Part shown: piece after piece, positions 1-7,456 of the stretch
Numbering within the stretch: position 1 is the stretch's first letter
How the letters are laid out: each line of letters starts with the position of its first letter
Source of the DNA: Pseudomonas deceptionensis
Lineage (GTDB): Bacteria; Pseudomonadota; Gammaproteobacteria; Pseudomonadales; Pseudomonadaceae
Length of the DNA: 64,000 nt
Direction: 5' to 3'
Assembly: GCF_900106095.1 (NCBI RefSeq)
Contig: NZ_FNUD01000002.1
Coordinates: 186,001-250,000, forward strand
The notes under the pieces: model-generated
The model's database searches: none
What the model was told of the DNA's origin: nothing
Seen by the model: the letters and a program-made list of their open reading frames with translations, nothing else
Position numbers and translations under genes: made by a program

Positions 1-181
1 ATTGCTGGTTGCGCACGATGCCCAGGGTCGAGCCGCTGAACGTGACCGGCTCACCACCCCCCGCGGTCGCAACGCCGATGCGCACTACATCGGCCTGGGC
101 CAGAGGTGCAGCCAGCACCGCCGCCAGCACGGCGGCAATGCGGCCCTTGCGAAACAGGGCATTACGTTTGAATAAGGCCAT
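1..181 (-). CDS. ABC transporter substrate-binding protein, sulfonate/sulfate-ester type (partial, N-terminus only)
   Basis: Only the first 60 codons lie in the window; the gene continues past the left edge. The ATG (complement of 179-181) opens a signal peptide: basic start MALFKRNALFRKGR, an Ala/Leu core and a cleavage site near LAQA-DVV. The mature start DVVRIGVATAGGGEPVTFSG resembles periplasmic aliphatic sulfonate or sulfate-ester binding proteins (SsuA/AtsR type). It follows an AtsK-like dioxygenase gene by 39 bp on the same strand, which supports a sulfur-scavenging role. The exact ligand cannot be read from this fragment. Confidence 0.7.
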   Translation of the reverse strand, partial: MALFKRNALFRKGRIAAVLAAVLAAPLAQADVVRIGVATAGGGEPVTFSGSTLGIVRNQQ

Positions 182-220
182 ATGCACGTCTTCCTTGGAG
201 CAAGGGAATGGGGGGGTCAG

Positions 221-1132
221 TCAGGCGGCGAGGTGTTTTTTGTCGGCTTCGGTTTTCGGCGAGCGAGTGTCCGGGGTAGGCTTGAGCGCCTGGCTCAGGC
301 GGCCGTCCACACCCACCGGCACGTCGCCGTCGATGGTGGTGCGGCGCACGATGCGCGGGGCATCGCCGTAGTCGTTGATCGCGATGTGCTGCGTGGCGCG
401 GTTGTCCCAGATCACCACATCGCCTTCCTGCCAGCGCCAGCGCACGGTGTTATCCACATGGGTGATACGGTCGTGGAACAGGCGAATCAGTTGTCTGGAA
501 TCGTTGCTGCTGACGCCCTGTATCTCTTTGACAAAGTGGCCCAACAACAAACTTCTTTCGCCCGACTCAGGGTGTACGCGAACCAGAGGATGTTCGGTTT
601 CATACACTTGGGCCGTGAACTGTTCGCGATAACGCTTAAGGCCCGACTCATCGGTATTACGTGGTGTGGCATAGTCATAAACGTTGGTATGCAAGGCGCG
701 CAAACTGTCGGCCAATTGTTTTAACGGATCTGGCAAATCGGCATAGGCCGACGCGGTATTGGCCCACACGGTGTCGCCGCCATAAGGCGGGATGACCACA
801 CCGCGCAAGATAGAAATCTTCGGGTAATTGGCAACAAAGGTCACATCGGTGTGCCAGGAGTTGGCGCGGGTTTCCTTGGCATCCAGGTGCAGGATGGCGG
901 CGCTTTGCTCGGCGGAGCGCACGGTTGGATGCGGAACCTGATCGCCGAAGCGTCGGGAAAACGCTTCGTGTTCGGCGTCATCCAGATGCTGATCACGGAA
1001 GAACAGCACTTTGTATTTCAACAATGCCTGATTAATAAACTCGAATGTTTCAGCACTGATATCCCCGCCCAGCTTTATGCCTTCAAGTTGTGCACCAATT
1101 CGACCTGCCACAGGTTTTATTTGAATAGTCAT
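221..1132 (-). CDS. atsK: Fe(II)/2-oxoglutarate-dependent dioxygenase, AtsK/TauD family
   Basis: The 303-residue protein has the TauD fold signature. The iron-binding pair H94-x-D96 is in SWHTDVTF, the distal histidine is H249 in NRATQH, and R260 and R264 lie 11 and 15 residues later, the spacing used to bind 2-oxoglutarate. The family releases sulfite or sulfate from taurine, alkyl sulfonates or alkyl sulfate esters during sulfur starvation. The sequence looks closer to AtsK (alkylsulfatase of Pseudomonas) than to TauD, for example YETEHPLVRVHPESGER and the ending GDVPVGVDG. The next gene downstream is an ABC binding protein. Substrate is inferred, not shown. Confidence 0.85.
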   Translation of the reverse strand: MTIQIKPVAGRIGAQLEGIKLGGDISAETFEFINQALLKYKVLFFRDQHLDDAEHEAFSRRFGDQVPHPTVRSAEQSAAILHLDAKETRANSWHTDVTFVANYPKISILRGVVIPPYGGDTVWANTASAYADLPDPLKQLADSLRALHTNVYDYATPRNTDESGLKRYREQFTAQVYETEHPLVRVHPESGERSLLLGHFVKEIQGVSSNDSRQLIRLFHDRITHVDNTVRWRWQEGDVVIWDNRATQHIAINDYGDAPRIVRRTTIDGDVPVGVDGRLSQALKPTPDTRSPKTEADKKHLAA

Positions 1133-1566
1133 TGCGCCACTCCTGCCTCACGAGTTGTTGTGGACAGATCATAAAGGCATAAAAGCAGCACTGACTAATC
1201 ACTATTTATTCTAAAGATAGATAGACACTTTAATAGAACAAAGGATGTTTAAACGACTGCGAATGGTTATAAGTTTTTTGGTTGTAAGTTAATAACCAAT
1301 TAAAGAATTTCGTCGTACATAACTAACGCGCCTGTCGCCAATCAGGCGATTGGTGCTCTCGGATGTTTCACAGGAATGAAAGCGAATCGTCGTACGAATT
1401 ACCTGATTATCTCTAGCTAGGCTCACCTAGCTGACCGCCCTTCTATGGCGGCTTAATGTCTGGAGAGCCTATGAACAACACAGAACACTTAACTGCCCAA
1501 TGGCACTTGCAAAAGAAACGAGCAGAGGCCAACGTAATGACAAACGTCATTACACGAGTCAAAACC
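1133..1566. other. AT-rich intergenic region with several inverted repeats
   Basis: This 434-bp stretch separates the leftward sulfur operon from relB. It is clearly AT-richer than its surroundings. It holds perfect inverted repeats: CCAATC/GATTGG (1338-1353), AGCTAGG/CCTAGCT (1415-1432), CCGCC/GGCGG (1435-1451) and the relB operator (1534-1553). An ATG at 1456 is in frame with relB but would add 37 residues unlike the family and would place the operator inside the gene, so I do not use it. No other gene is seen. The atsK promoter must lie here but no clear boxes were found. Confidence 0.6.
1534..1553. promoter_or_regulatory. Probable RelB(E) autoregulatory operator
   Basis: GTAATGAC (1534-1541) and GTCATTAC (1546-1553) form a perfect 8-bp inverted repeat around the 4-bp spacer AAAC. 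It ends 13 bp before the relB start codon. Type II antitoxins such as RelB bind short palindromes over their own promoter, so this is the likely operator. Function is inferred from position and symmetry. Confidence 0.65.
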
Positions 1567-1806
1567 ATGGCCTCCATCAATATCCGCATCGACGATGAAC
1601 TCAAAGCCCGCGCCTACAAGGAACTTGAGCGTTTGGGTGTCACCCCCTCGGAACTGGTCCGCCAGGCATTGCAGTACGTTGCCGAACGCGGCCAACTGCC
1701 CTTTCGCCCCATGCTGGTGACAGAGGAAGACGAAGCACTGATCAACACCGTGCGCGAACGCCTGGCAGCGCCGCAAAGGGTCAAGGTGACACTGGATGAC
1801 CTTTGA
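1567..1806 (+). CDS. relB: RelB/DinJ-family antitoxin
   Basis: The protein is 79 residues, the same length as E. coli RelB, and matches it along its length: start MASINIRIDDELKARAY, then GVTPSELVRQAL, and end VKVTLDDL. The N-terminal part is a ribbon-helix-helix DNA-binding fold; the C-terminus wraps the toxin. I chose the ATG at 1567 because the family starts there and the operator palindrome lies just upstream; no strong Shine-Dalgarno is visible. The gene overlaps the relE reading frame by 11 bp, as is common in such pairs. The antitoxin is intact although its toxin is not. Confidence 0.85.
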   Translation: MASINIRIDDELKARAYKELERLGVTPSELVRQALQYVAERGQLPFRPMLVTEEDEALINTVRERLAAPQRVKVTLDDL

Positions 1807-2083
1807 TCTTGAGTTTGACCAGCGCGCACTCAAGGAATGGCACAAGCTCGCAGACACGGTCAGGCAGCAATTCAAGAGTAAATTGTCAGAGGTGTTGCTC
1901 AACCCCCGTGTTGAGGCCAATCGGCTGCGCAAGTTGCCGGACTGCTACAAAATCAAGTAGCGCAGCGCGGGTTACCGCCTGATCTATCAGGTCATTGATC
2001 AAGAGGTTGTGGTGTTCGTCGTCGCCGTTGACAAGCGCGAACATGAGGCCGCGTATCGCAAGGCGCAAGACCGCTTGAAGTAG
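1796..2083 (+). pseudogene. relE: RelE toxin with in-frame amber stop
   Basis: Translation from ATG 1796 gives a RelE homologue, MTFDLEFDQRALKEWHKL..., that runs to codon 54 (CYKIK) and meets TAG at 1958-1960. E. coli RelE has Leu at this position (YKIKLRS). The frame then continues without error (RSAGYRLIYQV...) for 40 more codons to TAG at 2081-2083, giving the full RelE length of 95 codons. The residues matching the RelE active site (R61, R81, Y87) all lie after the stop, so the truncated product should be inactive. TTG to TAG is a single-base change. No restart codon follows the stop. Readthrough or a sequencing error cannot be excluded. Confidence 0.85.
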
Positions 2084-2152
2084 GCCAACCCATCAAAGGC
2101 AACCGCGACTCCAAAGCCCTGTAAAAGCGGGTTTTCAACTGGGTTTACCCCT

Positions 2153-2169
2153 CTGGCATATGCCTTGCA
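2153..2169 (+). promoter_or_regulatory. Sigma54 (-24/-12) promoter of nasST
   Basis: CTGGCATATGCCTTGCA matches the RpoN consensus with GG at -24 and TTGCA at -12 in the correct spacing. It lies 37 bp before the nasS start. Sigma54 plus NtrC control is the expected mode for nitrogen-assimilation genes in Pseudomonas. I did not find a convincing NtrC enhancer site. Confidence 0.65.
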
Positions 2170-2205
2170 CCCTCGCAGTATGCTTTTCGCGAAGGTGCAC
2201 CTCCC

Positions 2206-3417
2206 ATGATCGAACCATCCGCCGGCCCCCTGGCCTGGGTCAACGGCAGCGACGCCCCGGAAAAAACCGAAATCAACCTCGGTTTCATGGCCCTCAGTGA
2301 TTGCGCCTCGGTGGTGGTGGCCGCCACTCAAGGGTTCGCCCAGCCTTTTGGCCTGACCCTGAATCTCAAGCGCCAGTCGTCCTGGGCCAGCCTGCGGGAC
2401 AATCTGGTCAACGGCCAGCTCGACGCGGCCCACAGCCTCTACGGTCTGATCTACGCCGTGCATTTGGGGATCGGCGGCGTGGCGGCCAGCGACATGGCCG
2501 TGTTGATGGGGCTCAATCAGAACGGCCAGAGCCTCAACCTCTCCCACGGCTTGCAAGCGCTGGGTGTGACCCGTCCTGAGGCGCTGCAACAGCACGTGCA
2601 CCAAAGTCGCTCAAAACTGACTTTCGCCCAGACGTTTCCTACCGGCACCCATGCCATGTGGCTGTATTACTGGCTGGCGAGCCAGGGCATCCATCCGCTG
2701 CAAGACGTCGACAGTGTGGTAGTGCCGCCGCAGCAGATGGTTGCGCACTTGCAGGCGGGCCGCATTGACGGTTTTTGCGTCGGCGAGCCCTGGGCCGCCA
2801 GTGCGGTCAAACAAAACATGGGGTTCACCCTCTCCACCACCCAGGCGCTATGGCCCGACCACCCGGAAAAAGTGCTCGGCTGCACCCGGGCATTCGTCGA
2901 GCAGTACCCCAATACCGCCCGGGCGCTGGTGATGGCGATCCTCGAAGCCAGCCGTTTTATCGAGCAAAGCGACGAAAACCGTCGCAGTACCGCCCAGTTG
3001 TTGAGCGCCCCCGAGTATCTGAATGCGCCCGTTGAGTGCATCGAGCCGCGCCTGCTCGGCAACTACAGCGACGGGCTGGGCAACCACTGGCAAGACCCCC
3101 ACGCGTTGCGCTTTCATGGCGACGGTGAGGTCAACCTGCCTAACCTGTCCGACGGCATGTGGTTCATGACTCAGTTCCGCCGCTGGGGCTTGTTGCGCGA
3201 AGACCCGGATTACCTCGGCGTTGCCCGACAGGTCCAGCAACTGGCGCTGTACCGCGACGCCGCCAGCGCCGTGGGTGTGAGCGCCGGTGGAGCGAACATG
3301 CGCAGTAGCCAGCTGATCGACGGCAAGGTGTGGGACGGCTCGGACCCCGCAGGTTATGCACGAAGCTTTGCGCTGCATGCCATGAGCGCCAGCGCTCCCC
3401 TTCTTGCCCGTCGTTGA
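2206..3417 (+). CDS. nasS: Nitrate sensor NasS (cytoplasmic NrtA/CmpA-like binding protein)
   Basis: The 403-residue protein resembles the periplasmic nitrate/bicarbonate binding proteins NrtA and CmpA (INLGFMALSDCASVVVAA near residue 25, FCVGEPW near 190) but has no signal peptide, so it should stay in the cytoplasm. This is the hallmark of NasS, which holds NasT inactive until nitrate or nitrite binds. The gene follows a sigma54-type promoter and is 14 bp upstream of nasT. A GAAGG sequence 11 bp before the ATG may be the ribosome site. Gene order matches the nitrate assimilation cluster of other pseudomonads. Confidence 0.87.
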   Translation: MIEPSAGPLAWVNGSDAPEKTEINLGFMALSDCASVVVAATQGFAQPFGLTLNLKRQSSWASLRDNLVNGQLDAAHSLYGLIYAVHLGIGGVAASDMAVLMGLNQNGQSLNLSHGLQALGVTRPEALQQHVHQSRSKLTFAQTFPTGTHAMWLYYWLASQGIHPLQDVDSVVVPPQQMVAHLQAGRIDGFCVGEPWAASAVKQNMGFTLSTTQALWPDHPEKVLGCTRAFVEQYPNTARALVMAILEASRFIEQSDENRRSTAQLLSAPEYLNAPVECIEPRLLGNYSDGLGNHWQDPHALRFHGDGEVNLPNLSDGMWFMTQFRRWGLLREDPDYLGVARQVQQLALYRDAASAVGVSAGGANMRSSQLIDGKVWDGSDPAGYARSFALHAMSASAPLLARR

Positions 3418-3431
3418 CTGGAGCCTGCCCC

Positions 3432-4007
3432 ATGCTGCGTATCTTGCTGATCAACGACACGGCGAAAAAAGTCGGCCGCCTCAAAGCCGCGCTCAGCGAA
3501 GCCGGCTTTGAGGTGATCGACGAATCAGGCCTGACCATCGACCTGCCCGCGCGCGTCGAAACGGTGCGCCCGGATGTGATTCTGATCGATACCGAGTCAC
3601 CCAGCCGCGATGTGATGGAGCAAGTGGTGCTGGTTTCACGGGACCAGCCACGGCCGATTGTGATGTTCACCGACGAGCACGACCCCGGGGTGATGCGCCA
3701 GGCGATCAAGTCCGGGGTCAGCGCTTACATCGTCGAGGGCATTCACGCACAGCGCTTGCAGCCGATTCTTGATGTGGCCATGGCCCGCTTTGAAAGCGAC
3801 CAGGCCCTGCGCGCCCAACTGCACGCCCGCGACCAGCAACTGGCCGAGCGCAAGCGCATCGAACTGGCCAAGGGCCTGTTGATGAAAATGAAAAGCTGCA
3901 ACGAAGAAGAGGCCTACACCCTGATGCGACGCCAGGCCATGAGCCGCCAGCAAAAGCTGATTCAGGTCGCGGAGCAGATCATTGCCATGAGTGAGCTGCT
4001 GGGCTGA
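3432..4007 (+). CDS. nasT: ANTAR-domain response regulator / antiterminator NasT
   Basis: The 191-residue protein has a receiver-like N-terminus (MLRILLINDTAKK, with an Asp at about position 53 in VILIDTES) and a C-terminal ANTAR RNA-binding domain (about 130-191: ERKRIELAKGLLMKM, then EEEAYTLMRRQAMSRQQK). In this family free NasT binds two-hexaloop hairpins in leader RNAs and stops a terminator from forming; NasS blocks it when nitrate is absent. Two matching leader targets are present downstream, before nasA and nirB. The start at 3432 is chosen because it gives the exact family N-terminus. Confidence 0.92.
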   Translation: MLRILLINDTAKKVGRLKAALSEAGFEVIDESGLTIDLPARVETVRPDVILIDTESPSRDVMEQVVLVSRDQPRPIVMFTDEHDPGVMRQAIKSGVSAYIVEGIHAQRLQPILDVAMARFESDQALRAQLHARDQQLAERKRIELAKGLLMKMKSCNEEEAYTLMRRQAMSRQQKLIQVAEQIIAMSELLG

Positions 4008-4033
4008 CACCCTTGCCTGTAAATACTTCAACT

Positions 4034-4084
4034 GTGGGAGAGAGCCTGCTCGCGAAGATCATTCGCGAGTAGGCTCGCTCCCAC
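4034..4084. repeat. REP hairpin after nasT
   Basis: A palindromic Pseudomonas REP pair: GTGGGAGAGAGCCTGCTCGCG and its near-perfect inverted copy around GAAGATCATT. It lies between the nasT stop and the nasA promoter. The same element recurs at 18198, 46331, 55735 and 58114. Confidence 0.85.
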
Positions 4085-4105
4085 GGGGGGTGAGTTACTC
4101 ACCTG

Positions 4106-4122
4106 TTGGCACACTTCTCGCT
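4106..4122 (+). promoter_or_regulatory. Sigma54 promoter of nasA-kinase operon
   Basis: TTGGCACACTTCTCGCT has GG and GC at the -24/-12 spacing and the TTGGCAC upstream box. A start about 12 bp later, near 4133, would begin transcription just before the first ANTAR hairpin at 4138, which fits a leader-regulated operon. Confidence 0.65.
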
Positions 4123-4137
4123 ACGCATTCATTACCG

Positions 4138-4177
4138 GTAACCAACGGCGGTTGCCCCACCTACGACAAAGACGTCG
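4138..4177 (+). promoter_or_regulatory. ANTAR (NasT) target RNA in the nasA leader: two hexaloop hairpins
   Basis: Hairpin P1 is GTAACC (4138-4143), loop AACGGC, GGTTGC (4150-4155). Hairpin P2 is CGAC (4164-4167), loop AAAGAC, GTCG (4174-4177). Both loops are six bases with A at position 1 and G at position 4, the features conserved in ANTAR protein target RNAs. P2 shares bases 4169-4177 with the left arm of the terminator at 4169-4220, so the two structures exclude each other. NasT binding to P1-P2 should allow readthrough into nasA when nitrate is present. This leader accounts for the 313-bp gap between nasT and nasA, together with a REP and the promoter. Confidence 0.75.
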
Positions 4178-4220
4178 CTCTCCTCATTCGCCCATGGCGA
4201 GTCAGGCAGCGGCGTTTTTT
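4169..4220 (+). terminator. Attenuator terminator in the nasA leader
   Basis: AAGACGTCGCT (4169-4179) pairs with AGCGGCGTTTT (4208-4218), allowing two G-U pairs, and runs into six T residues (4215-4220). A small inner hairpin CGCC-CAT-GGCG caps it. It lies about 100 bp before the nasA start, so unless prevented it should end transcription before the gene. Another hairpin, GGCCCC/GGGGCC (4227-4245), follows without a T run. Confidence 0.75.
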
Positions 4221-4320
4221 CGTTTTGGCCCCAGTGAACGGGGCCGGTGGTGCGGCCGTTACGGCGCCCCATCGCTAGCTCATGACTCCTTCTCGAAACG
4301 ATTAACCGTTGAGGTGCGCG

Positions 4321-5532
4321 ATGAATTCAAGCTTCTGGAAATCCGGTCATACCCCGACCCTGTTCGCGGCGTTTCTCTATTTCGACCTGAGTTTTATGGT
4401 CTGGTACCTGCTCGGCCCGATGGCGGTGCAAATCGCCGCCGACCTGCAACTGACCACCCAACAGCGCGGGCTGATGGTGGCCACGCCAATTCTTGCCGGC
4501 GCCCTGCTGCGCTTTGTGATGGGCCTGCTGGCTGATCGCCTGTCACCGAAAACCGCCGGGCTGATCGGCCAGGTGATTGTTATCTGCGCACTGTTTGTTG
4601 CCTGGAAGCACGGTATTCACAGCTACGAACAAGCCCTGGTGCTGGGGCTGTTTCTGGGCATGGCTGGCGCCTCGTTCGCGGTTGCCCTGCCGCTGGCTTC
4701 GCAGTGGTATCCGCCACAGCATCAGGGCAAGGCGATGGGCATCGCCGGTGCGGGCAACTCGGGCACCGTGTTCGCCGCCCTGCTGGCCCCGCTGCTCGCC
4801 GCCGCCTACGGCTGGAGCAATGTGTTCGGCTTTGCGCTGATCCCGTTGGTGCTGTGCATTTTCGTGTTCGCCTGGCTGGCCAAAAACGCCCCCGAGCGGC
4901 CAAAAGCCAAGTCCATGAGCGACTACTTCAAGGCCTTGGGCGACCGCGACAGCTGGTGGTTCATGTTTTTCTACAGCGTGACTTTCGGTGGTTTTATCGG
5001 CCTGGCCAGCGCCCTGCCCGGCTACTTTAACGATCAATACGGACTGAGCCCGGTGACCGCGGGTTACTACACCGCCGCCTGCGTCTTCGGGGGCAGCCTG
5101 ATGCGACCTTTGGGCGGTGCGCTGGCAGATCGCTTCGGCGGGATTCGCACCCTGCTGGGGATGTACGCCGTAGCGACGATCAGCATCGCGGCCGTAGGTT
5201 TCAACCTGCCCAGCTCCTACGCGGCACTGGCACTTTTTGTCTGCACCATGCTGGGACTGGGTGCAGGCAACGGCGCGGTTTTCCAATTGGTGCCGCAGCG
5301 CTTTCGCCGTGAAATCGGCGTAATGACCGGCTTGATCGGCATGGCCGGTGGCATCGGAGGTTTCGCCCTGGCAGCGGGCATGGGTGCAATCAAGCAAAGC
5401 ACTGGCAGCTATCAACTGGCCTTGTGGCTGTTCGCCAGCCTCGGTGTTCTGGCCTGGTTTGGCCTGCACGGGGTCAAACGCCGCTGGAGAACCACCTGGG
5501 GCTCTGCTGCCGTGACCGCTGCCCGCGTGTGA
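4321..5532 (+). CDS. nasA: MFS nitrate/nitrite transporter (NarK/NasA family)
   Basis: The 403-residue protein has about 12 hydrophobic segments and NarK-family motifs: GNSGTVFAALLAPLL near residue 142, GGIRTLLGMY near 274 and GLGAGNGAVFQLVP near 315. It imports nitrate (or exchanges nitrite) for assimilation. The ATG at 4321 is chosen over the upstream TTG at 4309 because GAGG (4311-4314) sits at good spacing before it. It lies behind an ANTAR-controlled leader and 7 bp before the kinase gene, so both should be induced by nitrate through NasT. Confidence 0.9.
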   Translation: MNSSFWKSGHTPTLFAAFLYFDLSFMVWYLLGPMAVQIAADLQLTTQQRGLMVATPILAGALLRFVMGLLADRLSPKTAGLIGQVIVICALFVAWKHGIHSYEQALVLGLFLGMAGASFAVALPLASQWYPPQHQGKAMGIAGAGNSGTVFAALLAPLLAAAYGWSNVFGFALIPLVLCIFVFAWLAKNAPERPKAKSMSDYFKALGDRDSWWFMFFYSVTFGGFIGLASALPGYFNDQYGLSPVTAGYYTAACVFGGSLMRPLGGALADRFGGIRTLLGMYAVATISIAAVGFNLPSSYAALALFVCTMLGLGAGNGAVFQLVPQRFRREIGVMTGLIGMAGGIGGFALAAGMGAIKQSTGSYQLALWLFASLGVLAWFGLHGVKRRWRTTWGSAAVTAARV

Positions 5533-5539
5533 GGCCGTC

Positions 5540-7210
5540 ATGAGCCTGCAACTGAGCTTTGCCCACGCCAGCGCCATCGGTCCTCGCGCAGAGAATCAGG
5601 ACGCGCTGCGCGAGGTCACGCCAGTGCCGTTGCTGGCAGCGAGCAAGGGTTATTTGTTCGCCATCGCCGATGGTGTCAGCCAATGCGCCGACGGAGGTCT
5701 GGCCGCTCGCTCGACGTTGCAGGCGCTGGCGCTGGACTACTACGCCACGCCTGAAACCTGGAGCGTCGCACAGGCGCTGGAGCGCTTGCTGCTCGCGCAA
5801 AACCGCTGGCTTCAAGCCAATGGCGGCGGGCAACCGCTGCTGACCACTGTCAGTGCACTGGTGTTGCGCGGCCGGCGATTTACCCTGGCCCATGTCGGCG
5901 ATTGCCGGGTGTATCGCTGGCATGGCGAAACCTTGCAGCGCATCAGCGAAGATCACGTATGGGATCAACCCGGCATGCAGCATGTGCTCAAGCGTGCGTT
6001 GGGGCTTGATCAACATCTGGTGGTGGATTTTCTCGACGACCAATTGCGTCAGGACGAGACCTTTGTACTGCTCAGTGACGGTGTGTGGTCGACCTTGGGC
6101 GATACCGCCATCGCCGCCATTTTGCGTGACCTGCCCGATTTGCAAAGCGCTGCCCACACCCTGGTCAACGCGGCGCATCGGGCTGGCAGCCAGGACAACG
6201 CCAGCGCCCTGCTGGTAAGGGTCGACACCCTGGGCGAAAGCGACATCGGCGATGCCTTGATGCAGTTGCAGCAATGGCCGTTACCGCCCGTACTGAGACC
6301 GGGGCAACACTTTGAGGGCTGGCAGGTAGAAAGCCATCTTGGCCAGAGCCAGCAATCGCTGCTCTACCGGGTTCGCGACGCGCAACAACAGCCCTGGCTG
6401 CTGAAAACCCTGCCGGCCCGTCTGCACGACGATCATCAGGCCGGGCAGGCATTGCTGTCGGAAGAATGGTTTCTCAAGCGCGTGGCCGGGCGGCACTTTC
6501 CTGAAGTACACCCTGCCAGTCAGCGTCAGCATCTGTACTACGTGATGCGTGAATACGCAGGCATTACCCTGGAAAAACTCTACGCCAGGGGTGGGCCGCT
6601 GCCCTTGGCCCAATGGCTGGATCTGGCCGAGCGCCTGCTACGGGCTGTGGGGCTGCTACACCGGCGGCAGATTTTTCACCGCGATATCAAACCGCACAAT
6701 GTGCTGCTGAGTGACGACGGCGAGTTGCGCGTGCTGGACTTCGGGCTGGCCTACTGCCCGGGCCTGTCAGAGGACTTGCCATCGGCACTGCCCGGCACAC
6801 CCAGTTATATCGCTCCGGAAGCCTTTCGCGGCGAAAAACCCGCCGCCCGACAGGATCTGTATGCAGTGGGCGTTACACTTTATTACCTGCTGACCGGGCA
6901 CTATCCCTACGGCGAAATCGAAGCCTTCCAGCGCCCGCGCTTTGGTGTGCCGGTGAGCGCCAGTCGATATCGCCCCGACCTGCCGGAATGGATTGCCCAC
7001 AGCCTGGAACGCGGCGTTGCGGCCGATCCGCAGCAGCGCTTTGAAACGGCCGAGGAATGGTTGCTGCAACTGGAACAGGGCGAACGCCAGAGCCTGAACG
7101 TGCGCCCCAGGCCCTTGCTGGAGCGAGAGCCACTGATGGTGTGGCGGGCGGTGGCATTGATGTCGTTATTGATCAATCTGGCGCTGATGTTTTTGCTGCT
7201 TCACACATAA
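5540..7210 (+). CDS. Bifunctional PP2C phosphatase / serine-threonine kinase, membrane-anchored
   Basis: The 556-residue protein fuses two opposed activities. The N-terminal part (about 1-235) is a PP2C phosphatase with metal-binding motifs ENQD (D21), AIADGV (D44), HVGDCRVYR, LLSDGVW and GSQDNAS. The C-terminal part (about 250-510) is a Hanks-type kinase with HRDIKPHNVLL (catalytic Asp near 382), DFGLAY (near 400) and GTPSYIAPE. A single membrane helix ends the protein (VALMSLLINLALMFLLL), so the enzyme domains face the cytoplasm. It lies 7 bp after nasA and before nirB, the same place as in other Pseudomonas nitrate clusters. Its target is unknown; control of nitrate uptake or reduction is an inference. 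Confidence 0.88.
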   Translation: MSLQLSFAHASAIGPRAENQDALREVTPVPLLAASKGYLFAIADGVSQCADGGLAARSTLQALALDYYATPETWSVAQALERLLLAQNRWLQANGGGQPLLTTVSALVLRGRRFTLAHVGDCRVYRWHGETLQRISEDHVWDQPGMQHVLKRALGLDQHLVVDFLDDQLRQDETFVLLSDGVWSTLGDTAIAAILRDLPDLQSAAHTLVNAAHRAGSQDNASALLVRVDTLGESDIGDALMQLQQWPLPPVLRPGQHFEGWQVESHLGQSQQSLLYRVRDAQQQPWLLKTLPARLHDDHQAGQALLSEEWFLKRVAGRHFPEVHPASQRQHLYYVMREYAGITLEKLYARGGPLPLAQWLDLAERLLRAVGLLHRRQIFHRDIKPHNVLLSDDGELRVLDFGLAYCPGLSEDLPSALPGTPSYIAPEAFRGEKPAARQDLYAVGVTLYYLLTGHYPYGEIEAFQRPRFGVPVSASRYRPDLPEWIAHSLERGVAADPQQRFETAEEWLLQLEQGERQSLNVRPRPLLEREPLMVWRAVALMSLLINLALMFLLLHT

Positions 7211-7226
7211 CAGCCGCTCGAAAACC

Positions 7227-7313
7227 CTGTAGCCGCTGACGAGGAACGAAGGCTGCGATCGATGTGCCGCATCACACCGATCGCAGCCTCGCTCCGCTCC
7301 TCAGCGGCTACAG
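7227..7313. repeat. Long REP-like hairpin (TGTAGCCGCTG family)
   Basis: CTGTAGCCGCTGACGAGGAACG at the left is mirrored by CGCTCCTCAGCGGCTACAG at the right, with an inner CGATCGCAGCC pair. It follows the kinase gene and may end its transcript. Related copies are at 52874 and 62154. Confidence 0.75.
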
Positions 7314-7409
7314 GAGTAACGCTCCAATATCGGGCGCGACGCGTTTATTCAGTGCACAAACCCCTCTCCCAAAAACATCTTCGCCCTTTAAACATGGGCG
7401 TTGGCCGAC

Positions 7410-7426
7410 TTGGCACAACCGCTGCA
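7410..7426 (+). promoter_or_regulatory. Sigma54 promoter of nirBD-nasC-cobA
   Basis: TTGGCACAACCGCTGCA carries the -24 GG and -12 GC at correct spacing, with the best TTGGCAC box of the three. The expected start near 7437 lies just before the ANTAR hairpins. Confidence 0.7.
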
Positions 7427-7456
7427 TTGGCTAATCCATCAATCATAAAACCCGGC

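Noticed and set aside
1456..1566. N-terminal extension of RelB from ATG 1456
   Set aside because: It would add 37 residues not seen in RelB and place the operator palindrome inside the coding region.
4543..5577. A 344-codon minus-strand frame over nasA
   Set aside because: Composition rich in Gln, His and Arg, typical of antisense shadows; nasA is clearly the real gene.
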